Shown here: positions 28,124-36,295 of the stretch, piece by piece
Numbering within the stretch: position 1 is the stretch's first letter
Layout: the number at the start of each line of letters is the position of its first letter
From: Polyangiaceae bacterium
GTDB lineage: Bacteria > Myxococcota_A > Polyangia > Polyangiales > Polyangiaceae
NCBI GenBank assembly: GCA_019637295.1
Contig: JAHBVX010000002.1
Location: forward strand, 310,001-374,000
DNA: 64,000 nt
Direction: 5' to 3'
The notes under the pieces: model-generated
What the model was told of the DNA's origin: nothing
Seen by the model: the letters and a program-made list of their open reading frames with translations, nothing else
Database searches by the model: none
Position numbers and translations under genes: made by a program

Positions 28124-29500
28124 CTAGCGGGGCTCGGCCTTCGCCTTCAGCCGCTGCAAGTGGCGGCGAGCCACACCGGCCGCGGCGGCGGCGCGGGTCA
28201 CGTTGCCACCATGCTGAGCGAGGGTGTGGTCGACGTAGCGCGCGTCGAACTCCTCCACGAGCCTCTGTCGCGCCTCGGCCAGCGGCAGGTCGAGGGCCAA
28301 GATGCGCGCGATGGGATCGCTGCCTGTCGGTGCCGGCGCGGAGGACAGCGAGCGCGCGCGCGTGGGGCCCTCGTCCGAGGGCATCCCGTCGGCGAGATCG
28401 CCCAGGGCGACGCGGCGCATGACGGCGTTGCGCAGCTCGCGCACGTTGCCAGGCCAGGCGTAGTCCTCCCAGCGGCGCAAGAGCTCGTGGGGAATGGCCT
28501 CGGGAGCCGCGTGCATTTGCGCGCAGAAGTAGGACACCAAGAGGCGCACGTCCCCCTGCCGCTCGCGCAGCGGGGGCAGCTCGATGCGCGTCACCGCGAT
28601 GCGGTGGAACAGGTCGTCTCGAAAGCGACCGAGCTGGACCTCGCGATCCAGATCCCGTCGCGTGGCGGCCAGCAGCCTGACGTCCACGCGGATCGAGCGT
28701 TCCCCGCCGACGCGGGTGATCTCCGAGCGCTCGATGGCGCGCAGGAGCTTGGGCTGCAGCTCCAGCGGCAGGTCACCGATCTCGTCGATCAGCAGCGTGC
28801 CGCCGTCAGCGCGCTCGAACACGCCCTTGCGCAGTCCAATGGAACCCGTGAAGGCGCCCTTCTCGTGACCGAACAGCTCGGACTCGATCAGGCTCGGCGC
28901 CACGGCGGTGCAGTCGAACACGACGAAGGGCTTGCTCGCGCGGGAGCCCTCCTCGTGCAGCGCCTCCGCCAGCTGCTCCTTGCCCGTGCCGGTCTCGCCC
29001 TCGATCACGACGGGTACGTCCGACCTCGCCAGCCGCGCGCACAGCGGGTACATCATGCGCATGCTCGGGCTCGCGCCGATGACGCGACCGAACTGCACCC
29101 CCGGGGGGAGTGAGTGCTCGCGGTAGGGGCCGACCTCGTCGACGCGAACCGCGGTCCCGCCGAGCCGCACGACCTCGCCGCCTCGCAAGAAACCGTCAGC
29201 CACGGCCACGCCGTCGACGAAGGTGCCGTTGGTCGAGTCGTGATCGCGGATGCGCAGTCGCCGGCCGACCAGCTCCACGGTGGCGTGTCGCCGCGACACG
29301 CTCGGGTCCTTCAGGCGCAGGGTGCAGGCCGGGCTCGTGCCGATCAGCACGCGCACGACCTCGTCGCCGTCGAGGGTGACCGCGGCGCCGGCGTCCGGGC
29401 CCTCGAGCAGGCGCAGCGCGAAGCTGCTGGCCGAGAAGGTGCTCTCCAGGTGGAGCACGGCGGTCGAGCTCTGAAGCGTTTCGAGGGGCTCGCGCGCCAT
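28124..29500 (-). CDS. FHA-domain sigma54-dependent transcriptional activator
   Basis: This 458-residue protein has three parts. The N-terminal FHA domain (about 40-120; LIGTSPACTLRLKDPSVSRRHATVEL, DHDSTNGTFVDGV) reads phosphothreonine signals. The AAA+ domain carries Walker A GETGTGKEQLA, the sigma54 loop GAFTGS, Walker B GGTLLIDEIGDLP and the arginine finger region GRFRDDLFHRI. The C-terminal Fis-type helix-turn-helix is GGNVTRAAAAAGVARRHLQRLKAK. The sigma54-contacting loop is normally GAFTGA; the last residue here is Ser. The FHA domain suggests control by a Ser/Thr kinase such as the one at 2398-3813, but that link is inference. Confidence 0.93.
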   Translation of the reverse strand: MAREPLETLQSSTAVLHLESTFSASSFALRLLEGPDAGAAVTLDGDEVVRVLIGTSPACTLRLKDPSVSRRHATVELVGRRLRIRDHDSTNGTFVDGVAVADGFLRGGEVVRLGGTAVRVDEVGPYREHSLPPGVQFGRVIGASPSMRMMYPLCARLARSDVPVVIEGETGTGKEQLAEALHEEGSRASKPFVVFDCTAVAPSLIESELFGHEKGAFTGSIGLRKGVFERADGGTLLIDEIGDLPLELQPKLLRAIERSEITRVGGERSIRVDVRLLAATRRDLDREVQLGRFRDDLFHRIAVTRIELPPLRERQGDVRLLVSYFCAQMHAAPEAIPHELLRRWEDYAWPGNVRELRNAVMRRVALGDLADGMPSDEGPTRARSLSSAPAPTGSDPIARILALDLPLAEARQRLVEEFDARYVDHTLAQHGGNVTRAAAAAGVARRHLQRLKAKAEPR

Positions 29501-29575
29501 GGCAGCGGGGAGTCTACCCAGAGTCAGCCGCGCAGCGCTCGCACAATCGTGAGCGCTGTGGCTGGTCCCGCGAGC

Positions 29576-30307
29576 TCAGAAGGGCGACGAGAGCCGGGCG
29601 ACCGCCGCGTGCGTGAGCGCGCGTACCAGCTCCACGTCGCGGCGGCGGAAGGCGTGATCACTGCGACCGAGCTCGAGGACCGCGACGAGTTGTCCGGACT
29701 GCACCATGGGCACGAGCGCGACGCCGGCGACGGGCGCTTCGATCGCGAGCCGGGCGGAGATCCTTCGGCCGAGAGGGCCGTCGTCCGGCTTGCCGAACAC
29801 CACTCGTCCGCTACGAGCCACGAGGATGGCGGGGTCGTCCCGCTCGATGGGGCGCTCGAGCAGGTCGAGCAAGCCTGCGCCGCGCACGCAGGTCGTCACG
29901 GGACGGTCATAGCGACGGTGAGAGCGGTGGATGGCGCCGAGCTCGGCGCCGGTGCGGTCCATCAGGGCGTTGAGCAGCAGGGTGGCGACCTCGACCGGGT
30001 CGCTGGCCGCGGCGAACGAGCCCTCGAGCGCTTCGGGCAGCGGTGGTCGTCGGCGGATGCGCGGTGCGTCGAAGCCGAGCCGCCGGGCGCGCCTCGTGGA
30101 CGCCACTTCACGGACTTGATCCAGCGCGCGGTACTCGCGCCAGCGCGCCTCGCGAACCCAGCAGTCCCCGGGTATGCGGTCGAACCACACCCCACGCATG
30201 AGCAAGTCGCTGCGCACGGGGCCGACCGTCGTCTCGCCGTTGGAGACGTACCAGAGCGGCGGAGGAAGCGCTGGGGAGGCGGGGAAGGGGCGTTGAACGA
30301 GCTGCAT
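29576..30307 (-). CDS. GAF-domain protein with N-terminal GYF_2-like module
   Basis: This is a 243-residue soluble protein. Residues about 15-60 (LWYVSNGETTVGPVRSDLLMRGVWFDRIPGDCWVREARWREY) match the GYF_2-like module that often precedes signalling domains in Myxococcota. Residues about 95-240 look like a GAF domain: LLLNALMDRTGAELGAIHR, GRRISARLAIEAPVAGVALVPMVQSGQLVAVLELGR, FRRRDVELVRALTHAAVARL. GAF domains bind small ligands or sense redox state; the ligand is unknown. The start ATG follows GGAG at about 8 nt. That site sits in the loop of a possible hairpin (30308-30330). Confidence 0.72.
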   Translation of the reverse strand: MQLVQRPFPASPALPPPLWYVSNGETTVGPVRSDLLMRGVWFDRIPGDCWVREARWREYRALDQVREVASTRRARRLGFDAPRIRRRPPLPEALEGSFAAASDPVEVATLLLNALMDRTGAELGAIHRSHRRYDRPVTTCVRGAGLLDLLERPIERDDPAILVARSGRVVFGKPDDGPLGRRISARLAIEAPVAGVALVPMVQSGQLVAVLELGRSDHAFRRRDVELVRALTHAAVARLSSPF

Positions 30308-30332
30308 ACGATTCTCCAAGAACGAATCGTTC
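30308..30332 (-). promoter_or_regulatory. Inverted repeat at the ribosome-binding site of the GAF-protein gene
   Basis: ACGATTC (30308-30314) and GAATCGT (30324-30330) are perfect inverted repeats with a 9-nt spacer. Overlapping it, GAACGA-A-TCGTTC (30320-30332) is a second perfect 6-bp palindrome. On the minus strand the first repeat ends directly before the ATG and its loop holds the GGAG ribosome-binding site. It could be an RNA hairpin limiting translation or a protein operator. Confidence 0.4.
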
Positions 30333-30357
30333 CTCGTCGCCCGGCGGCGGGCCAAAT

Positions 30358-31698
30358 TCAGAGACGAATCTCCGACCAGCGACCGCGCGCGAAGATGACG
30401 CCGAGCAGGATGGCGCGGAAGATCCAGTCCACCAGGCTGGCCCACCAGATGCCGACGATGCCGTAGCCGAGGCCGATGCCCAGGGCGTACGCCAGCGCGA
30501 CCCGCAGCACGAGTCCTCCCACGATCGCCGCCAGCAGTGGGGAGCGGGTGTCTCCGGCGCCTCGCAGGGCCTGGGCCAAGACGACGCTGACGGCCATGAA
30601 GGGCTGGGCGACGACCAGGAGCGGCAGCACCCGTCCGGCCTCGCTGGCGAGTGGGCCCGGCTCCGCGCCTGCGGGCGTGAACGCGCCCAAGGTCCAGGGG
30701 GAACTGGCCCACAGCAGCAGGCCGAGCCCGGTCAGCGCTCCGCTGGCGATCATGGCGGCCAGCGAGCCTCCGCGCTTCGCGGACGCGGGCTCTTGGCGGC
30801 CGAGGGACTGCCCGACCACCGTGGCCGCGGCCACGCCGAAGCCGTCCGCGGCCAGGAAGCACACCGACTCCAGGGTGATGAGGGCCTGGTTCGTCGCCAT
30901 CACCAGCGGACCGAGCTGGGTGATGACCCACACGTAGGCCAGGTAGCCCACGTGAATGATGGTCCGCTCCAGGACGGCCGGAGCGCTGATGCGCAGCAGC
31001 GCCAAGCCCGCGCTGCGATCGAACGGAGCGCGCCAGCGCAGGCCGAGGCCTGACCTCGAGCCCAGCGCCGCGACGAGCAGCGCCGCCTCCAGCGTGAAGG
31101 CGACGACCGAGCCCGTGGCCGCGCCGCCCACACCCAGAGAAGGGATCTGCCCGAGGCTCCCGAGATCGGCGCCGAAGACCAGGAGCACGCTCAGTACGAC
31201 GTTCACGCCGTTCGAGACCAGCCCCGCGAAGAAGGGCGTGCGAGTGTTGCCCGAGGCCGCCAGGATCATCGCGGCGGTGGTGGCCACGAACATGGGCGGG
31301 AAGCCGAAGAGCGCGATCTCGAGGTAGTCTCGCGACAGCGCCCGCACGTCCTCGGCCTCGGGCCCGAGCGCGCGCACCAGCGGCTCGATGGTCGCGCCGC
31401 AGCCCAGGGCGATGGCGATGGCGACGGCGAGCGCCACCAACACGGAGGTGCGCGCCACCGCGCGGGCCCGCGCCTGATCACCGTGTCCGGTCGCGCGCGC
31501 CACGAGCGGGACCGTCCCGACGAGCAGTCCGCCGAACACACCGAACAGCGACCACAGCAGCGGCCCCTGCACCTGCATGGAGGCGAGTGCGTCCTGACTG
31601 TAGCGAGCAAGTACGACGCGATCGACGAGGAACACCAAGGTCTGCAGCAGGCTGGTGAGCACCGCCGGCCACGCCAGCCGGAGCAGCTCCCGGGCCAC
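30358..31698 (-). CDS. MATE-family multidrug/toxin extrusion transporter
   Basis: The protein has 446 residues from the GTG at 31698, which has GGAG six bases upstream and leads straight into the first transmembrane helix. In-frame ATGs at 31767 and 31794 would add a polar leader and overlap the divergent S4 gene. It has about 12 hydrophobic helices in two related halves, with MATE-type phrases: LLRLAWPAVLTSLLQTLVFLVDRVVLARY, SGNTRTPFFAGLVSNGVNVVLSVLLVFG, QALITLESVCFLAADGFGVAAATVVGQSLGRQEP, and ALRGAGDTRSPLLAAIVGGLVLRVALAYALG. It is expected to export cationic or toxic compounds in exchange for H+ or Na+. The substrate is unknown. Confidence 0.9.
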   Translation of the reverse strand: MARELLRLAWPAVLTSLLQTLVFLVDRVVLARYSQDALASMQVQGPLLWSLFGVFGGLLVGTVPLVARATGHGDQARARAVARTSVLVALAVAIAIALGCGATIEPLVRALGPEAEDVRALSRDYLEIALFGFPPMFVATTAAMILAASGNTRTPFFAGLVSNGVNVVLSVLLVFGADLGSLGQIPSLGVGGAATGSVVAFTLEAALLVAALGSRSGLGLRWRAPFDRSAGLALLRISAPAVLERTIIHVGYLAYVWVITQLGPLVMATNQALITLESVCFLAADGFGVAAATVVGQSLGRQEPASAKRGGSLAAMIASGALTGLGLLLWASSPWTLGAFTPAGAEPGPLASEAGRVLPLLVVAQPFMAVSVVLAQALRGAGDTRSPLLAAIVGGLVLRVALAYALGIGLGYGIVGIWWASLVDWIFRAILLGVIFARGRWSEIRL

Positions 31699-31741
31699 GC
31701 CACGCTCCAGCCCAGGGCCCGAGTCTGCTACGCTCGCGCGG

Positions 31742-32095
31742 GTGAGTGAGTCATCGTCGGTGCGCATCGATCGTTGGCTCTGTGCCGCGCGCATCTACAA
31801 GTCGAGATCGCTCGCGACGCAAGCCTGCGCGGGCGGACGGGTCAAGATCAACGGCCAAGCGGTGCGTCCGAGTCACCTGGTGCGAGTCGGGGATCGCGTC
31901 GAGGCGAGCGCGCCGCGGGGCCCGGTCGTGCTCGACGTCAAGGCCATCGCCGAGAAGCGCGTGTCGCCGGCGCTCGCGCGCGCGCTGTACGACGATCACT
32001 CACCGCCTCCGCCCCCTCGGGACGAACGACCGCGCGGGCTCGGTCGCCCGACCAAGGCGGATCGACGCGCCCTGAGCCGCCTGCGCGGGTTGTGA
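31742..32095 (+). CDS. S4-domain RNA-binding protein, Hsp15-like
   Basis: This 117-residue protein starts at GTG 31742 (VSESSSVRIDRWLCAARIYKSRSLATQACAGGRVKINGQAVRPSHLVRVGDRVE). It is a clear S4 RNA-binding fold with the R-x-D-x-W-L start typical of Hsp15, the ribosome-associated heat-shock protein that binds free 50S subunits carrying nascent chains. The tail is Pro/Arg-rich (PPPPPRDERPRGLGRPTKADRRAL). An in-frame GTG five codons later (VRIDRWL) is an alternative start. Confidence 0.85.
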   Translation: MSESSSVRIDRWLCAARIYKSRSLATQACAGGRVKINGQAVRPSHLVRVGDRVEASAPRGPVVLDVKAIAEKRVSPALARALYDDHSPPPPPRDERPRGLGRPTKADRRALSRLRGL

Positions 32096-32098
32096 CGC

Positions 32099-32641
32099 TC
32101 AACGACGGGGGAGCATCGGCGCGGGCAGCATCCGCAGCGGGCCGGCCAGCGTGGGACGACGAGCGCCCGCGATGTCCGCGGGCTCGCTCGGCTCGCTCGG
32201 CTCTTCCGCGTCCTCTTCCTCGGCCTCGACTTCGGCCACGGGCTCGGGGGGGCGGTCGGGCACGTGCGGTTGCGGCGGCGGCGGCGGCTCGGAACGGGGC
32301 GCCATCTCCGCGGGCCGCTCGTCGGTCAGGGCGGGAGCGGCCGTCATCACGACCTGCGGCGTGGGCGGAGTGTAGGTGGGGCGCGGCTCGGCCGCGCGCG
32401 GCGCGAACGCCGGCTCGGGCGTGGCGCCGCGGGGAGGGCGCGTAGCGCTGAGCGCGTTCTCGACGGGGCTCGACTCGCCGAGCGCAGCGACACGGCTCGT
32501 GCCCGAGCTCGGCTCGGCGCCGATCTGCGCCGGCATGACCAGCGCCATGAGCAGGGCGTACACGGTGGCGCTGCCGATGAGCGCGACGCACGGCGTCCAC
32601 CGCCATTGCAGCCCTTCCGTCACCGCTTGCCCGAGGCGCAT
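32099..32641 (-). CDS. Membrane-anchored proline/glutamate-rich protein, unknown function
   Basis: This 180-residue protein starts MRLGQAVTEGLQWRWTPCVALIGSATVYALLMALVMP, giving a short cytoplasmic segment and one transmembrane helix. The remainder is disordered, with Pro-rich runs (EPPPPPQPHVPDRPPEP) and an acidic run (VAEVEAEEEDAEEPSEPSEPAD). No domain is recognisable. The layout recalls TonB-like spacers but without the C-terminal domain. It ends 3 bp from the convergent S4 gene. Confidence 0.55.
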   Translation of the reverse strand: MRLGQAVTEGLQWRWTPCVALIGSATVYALLMALVMPAQIGAEPSSGTSRVAALGESSPVENALSATRPPRGATPEPAFAPRAAEPRPTYTPPTPQVVMTAAPALTDERPAEMAPRSEPPPPPQPHVPDRPPEPVAEVEAEEEDAEEPSEPSEPADIAGARRPTLAGPLRMLPAPMLPRR

Positions 32642-32710
32642 CGCCCGTGCAGTGTACCCGACCTGAGGCCGCTGGCCAGGGGTTCCCGAGCTGCCCCCTT
32701 CGCGCACGAA

Positions 32711-33889
32711 TTAGCCCCCGCTGGTGGCGTCCTCGGCGTCGGCGCCCGGGGGCGTCGCATCCTGCAGGTCGTCCAGGTACCCCTCGGGGAGGCTGACCGC
32801 CTGCGTCCCCGAGCCCTTGCCGCGGGGGACGCGCATGGCCGTGGGCGGGAACGCCTCGCTGCCGTCGAGCCCTTCGAGCACGCTCTCGAGCTCGGCCAGG
32901 GACCCAATGCGCATCAGCTGGCTGCGTGCCCGGGCGCTGCCGCGAAACCCCTTGGTGTACCAGGTCGCGTGCTTGCGAAACTGACGCAGGGCGAGGCCCT
33001 CGCCCATCCAGGCGCTGAGTCGTCCCGCGTGGTCCAGCATCACCCCGCAGATCTCGCCGAGTCGCGGCGGGTCGGACGGCTCCTTCCCGGCGAAGGCATC
33101 CGCCAGATCGCGAAAGAGCCACGGGCGCCCGAGGCACCCTCGCCCCACGATCACGCCGTCGCAGCCGGTCAGTCGCATCATGCGCAGAGCGTCGCCGTAC
33201 TCCCAGATGTCGCCGTTGCCGAGCACCGGGATGCGCGAGCGAGACTTCAAGTCAGCGATGTGCTCCCAGCGCGCGAGCCCATCGTAGAGCTGCGCCGCCG
33301 TGCGGGCGTGCAGGCCTACCGCCGCGCAGCCCTCCTCTTCTGCGATCGCCCCGGTGGTGCGATAGGTCAGCAAGTCCTCGTCCACCCCCAGGCGAAACTT
33401 CAGCGTCACCGGCACCCCGGCGGCGTTCGAGACCGCCGCGCGCACGATGTTCCGCAGCAGATTGGGCTTCAGCGGGATGGCCGAGCCACCTCCCTTGCGC
33501 GTGACCTTGCGCACCGGGCAGCCAAAGTTCATGTCGACGTGGTCGACGCGACCCTCGCCGACCAAGCGCTTGACGGCTTCACCGACGTAGTACGGATCCA
33601 CGCCGTAGAGCTGCAGCGAGCGCGGCGACTCATCCGGTCCGAAGTCGGACAGTCGGAGCGTCTTCTCGCGGCCCTCCACCAACGGTCGGGCGGTGATCAT
33701 CTCGCTCACGTACAGTCCCGCGCCGAAGTGGCGGCAGATGCTGCGGAACGGGTAGTTCGTCACGCCGGCCATCGGCGCGAGCACCACCGGTGGCCACACC
33801 ACGATGGGGCCGAGCTGCAGCGGCCGGAACTCGCCTGGTCGGGCCAGCGGCTCGCCTTGATTGTCCGGGCTCTTGTAGCGGGGATCCAT
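32711..33889 (-). CDS. tRNA-dihydrouridine synthase, DusB-like
   Basis: This 392-residue FMN-dependent TIM-barrel enzyme reduces uridines in tRNA. Family motifs are LAPMAGVTNYPFRSICRHFGAGLYVSEMI, VDMNFGCPVRKVTRKGGGSA (catalytic Cys in NFGCP), VTLKFRLGVDED, VGLHARTAAQLYDG, IPVLGNGDIWEYGDALRMM and VIVGRGCLGRPWLF. It has the usual helical RNA-binding C-domain (LRQFRKHATWYTKGFRGS) and then an extra roughly 40-residue low-complexity tail. The next gene upstream on the strand stops 13 bp from its start. Confidence 0.94.
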   Translation of the reverse strand: MDPRYKSPDNQGEPLARPGEFRPLQLGPIVVWPPVVLAPMAGVTNYPFRSICRHFGAGLYVSEMITARPLVEGREKTLRLSDFGPDESPRSLQLYGVDPYYVGEAVKRLVGEGRVDHVDMNFGCPVRKVTRKGGGSAIPLKPNLLRNIVRAAVSNAAGVPVTLKFRLGVDEDLLTYRTTGAIAEEEGCAAVGLHARTAAQLYDGLARWEHIADLKSRSRIPVLGNGDIWEYGDALRMMRLTGCDGVIVGRGCLGRPWLFRDLADAFAGKEPSDPPRLGEICGVMLDHAGRLSAWMGEGLALRQFRKHATWYTKGFRGSARARSQLMRIGSLAELESVLEGLDGSEAFPPTAMRVPRGKGSGTQAVSLPEGYLDDLQDATPPGADAEDATSGG

Positions 33890-33902
33890 CGAGCGAGGGC
33901 GA

Positions 33903-34472
33903 TCAGAAGAAGCGGAGCTGGGGCGAGTCGAGTCGCTCGGCGACGGCTCGTTCGGTCACGTCCAGCCACGCTTGTCGAGCGTGGTCCGAGAGATCGAGCA
34001 CCGCCAGGGAGCGGGCCCGCAGCTCGCTGCGCAAGCGGGCCTCGACCGCGCGCTGGAACTCCGGATCCGTCGCGCGGATGCCGTCTGCGGCGAGGGCGCC
34101 GCTGGTGGGGACGAACACGAGCAACTGGTAGCCGCTCATCCAGCTCGTGACCAAGGTCTCGAGCTCCGCCTGCGGTCCCCGCGCCAGGAGCAGGTACACG
34201 TAGTTGTCGAGTGCGCTGCGATCGCAGAGCACCACGGGGTAACGCTCGGAGGCCACGAGCTCCTCGGCGATCTGCGTGTGCAAGATCCAGGACTGGGCTC
34301 CGACGCCGGTGCCTTCGTTGATGGGCAGGGGACAGCGGCGGGCGACCTCGTGGACCACCTCCAGCACCACGTCGCGAGCCTTGAGCCGAGCGGCGAGTCC
34401 GTAGCACAGCGTCGTCTTGCCCACGCCGTGGGTCCCGATGAACGCGATCTTGAGCCGCCGGGGGACCGTCAC
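33903..34472 (-). CDS. P-loop ATPase/kinase-like protein
   Basis: This is a 189-residue protein with GTG start overlapping the stop of the carboxypeptidase gene (GTGA). The Walker A motif is FIGTHGVGKTTLC, followed by EVVHEVARRCPLPINEGTG and a Walker-B-like VVLCDRSALDNYVYL. This pattern (GTHGVGKTT, E-x-A-R, DRS-x-x-D) is that of NadR-kinase/TTD14-like AAA_28 proteins, which phosphorylate or bind small ligands. The coupling to an M14 peptidase suggests a shared task, but no substrate can be named. Confidence 0.75.
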   Translation of the reverse strand: MTVPRRLKIAFIGTHGVGKTTLCYGLAARLKARDVVLEVVHEVARRCPLPINEGTGVGAQSWILHTQIAEELVASERYPVVLCDRSALDNYVYLLLARGPQAELETLVTSWMSGYQLLVFVPTSGALAADGIRATDPEFQRAVEARLRSELRARSLAVLDLSDHARQAWLDVTERAVAERLDSPQLRFF

Positions 34473-36193
34473 GGCGAGATCTCGATGGCGGCCTGTACCG
34501 ATCCTAGGCGCGGACTCTCCACCACCAGTCGCGCCGTGCCGGCGCCGGTCAGCGTGAAGGTGAGCACCCGGCGGCTGGTCGTCCCGCGGCTGCGCGGGAT
34601 GTGAAAGGCGAACTCCCGGCTGCCGGCGCCGCGCCCCCAACCATCGAGGTGGCCGAGCTCGCGCTTGGTCGAGTCGAGGCAGCGGGCGCCGCCCTCGGTG
34701 GTCAGGGTGGCCACCGGCGGCGCCGAGAGGGGCAGGTCCTTCGCGCTGTCCAGGACGTGCGTCGGCAGGTACCCGAGGTTCTCGATGGTGGCGACGAGCT
34801 GGCACACGCCGGCCTCGACGCCCTGGACCTCGAGCGAGAGCCGAAGTCGCGGGGACAAGGCAGCGATCCGAAAGAAGGCGTCGGCTTGACGGCGACAGAT
34901 GTCGGCGAGCTCGCGCTCGGGTGGGTTCCAGATGCCGATGCGCGCGTCGAACCCACCGAGCTCGACGGGGCCGAGCTGGGGATGCTCGAAGCGCTCCCAC
35001 GCCTGAAAGATGCGCTGCTCGTTGTGCTCTCGATCCCAGGCCGCGAGCTTCAGGAGCTCCTCCCGCCCCAGCCGGATGTAGTAGTCGCAGAAGCGCTTGG
35101 GCTTGGGGAGCTCGAGCCGCGCGAACAGATCCCACAGCTCGCACACGTAGGCGATGGCGCCGCGTTGGTGGTAGGCGAAGTCGGACAGATCGCCGTGCAA
35201 GGGCTTCGACTCGGAGTAGGTGAACTCCTCGAAGCCGCTCACCATCGGGTAGCCCGTGTACTCGGTCGTCCAGCGCTCGAGCTGCGCGAAGATGGCGCGA
35301 TCGAAGTCGGCGAGCTGAGTGTCCGGAGCGCCGCCGAGCGGGCGGATGAACACACCGCCGAAGGTGTGATAGTTCACCCAGTAGAAGATCTCCGGCCGGG
35401 CGGTGGCGGCCTCGATCACGGCCCGAGACTCGGGCTCGCTCCCCGGGAACTCGCCAGCGCCAACCTGCTCGCGCTCCGGCGCCCACGACCACGGGAAGTT
35501 GCGGTTGAGGTCCGGCGAGTTGTCCGACATGAAGTGCGGGGAAGGCACGTGCTGCCCGTCGAAGCCCGTGATCACGCCCTCGGGATAGAGCTTGTAGAAC
35601 GGTCCCGGGTCCTCGATGTCCCGCGGCACGAGCACGGAGCTGTTCGGGTCCGGCGCGATCCACTCGCCGGTCGGGTCCTCCTTGCGCATGAGCAGCGCAC
35701 GGCCGTCTCCGTCCAGATCGCGCGCGACCCAGCGCGGCTGCCCGCCGTGCTTCCTCTCGTCGCGAGGGACGGAGCGGATCCAGCGCGCATGCGTGAGCAC
35801 CGCCTCGGCGCCGTCCGGCGAGATGCGCGGGACGACGTAGAACAAGACGTCCGAGAGCGTCTCGCGCAGCGGGGCGGGGATGCGGGATGACTCGGGAGCC
35901 AGGTGCAGCCCGAGCACGTCCTCGGCGAGCGCGAGGGCCACGCTCGAGCCACACAGCTCGGAGGCGTGCATGTTGCCGTCGACCCAGACCGCCGGACGCT
36001 TGCGGTCGGGCTCCGGCCCCAGCGTCACGAGCCAGATGTCGCGACCTTCGCGGGTGACGCCGATGGACTCCACGCGGACCAGACCGGGGAACGACGCGCG
36101 CCAGGCTTCGAGCTGCGCCGTCAGCTCGGCGTGATCCAAGTACCGCTCGCGAAAGCCGCGGTAGCACGCGCTGAGGAGGGGGCCGACCGACAT
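34469..36193 (-). CDS. M14-family zinc carboxypeptidase
   Basis: This 574-residue protein starts MSVGPLLSACYRGF; no classic signal peptide is seen. It has the M14 core: GREGRDIWLVTLG-type strand, zinc site NMHASEL (H-x-x-E equivalent), PRISPDGAEAVLTHAR, and then SDNSPDLNRNFPWSW (substrate-binding N-R) with the third zinc His in the later NYHTFGG. A long insertion (RWVARDLDGDGRALLMRKEDPTGEW) follows the first zinc motif. The C-terminal roughly 130 residues form beta strands (LRLSLEVQGVEAGVCQLVATIENLGYLPTHV). It cleaves C-terminal residues or peptidoglycan-type peptides; specificity is unknown. The gene overlaps the P-loop gene by 4 bp. Confidence 0.9.
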   Translation of the reverse strand: MSVGPLLSACYRGFRERYLDHAELTAQLEAWRASFPGLVRVESIGVTREGRDIWLVTLGPEPDRKRPAVWVDGNMHASELCGSSVALALAEDVLGLHLAPESSRIPAPLRETLSDVLFYVVPRISPDGAEAVLTHARWIRSVPRDERKHGGQPRWVARDLDGDGRALLMRKEDPTGEWIAPDPNSSVLVPRDIEDPGPFYKLYPEGVITGFDGQHVPSPHFMSDNSPDLNRNFPWSWAPEREQVGAGEFPGSEPESRAVIEAATARPEIFYWVNYHTFGGVFIRPLGGAPDTQLADFDRAIFAQLERWTTEYTGYPMVSGFEEFTYSESKPLHGDLSDFAYHQRGAIAYVCELWDLFARLELPKPKRFCDYYIRLGREELLKLAAWDREHNEQRIFQAWERFEHPQLGPVELGGFDARIGIWNPPERELADICRRQADAFFRIAALSPRLRLSLEVQGVEAGVCQLVATIENLGYLPTHVLDSAKDLPLSAPPVATLTTEGGARCLDSTKRELGHLDGWGRGAGSREFAFHIPRSRGTTSRRVLTFTLTGAGTARLVVESPRLGSVQAAIEISP

Positions 36194-36295
36194 GGCCGGC
36201 AGCGTAGTCCGAGCTTGGGATCTTTTCGAGAGGCCGCGGGGTCGGGAGCCCGTGCGCGGCGCCGAGGCCGTTTTCTTGCTAAGCTCCGTCACAGC

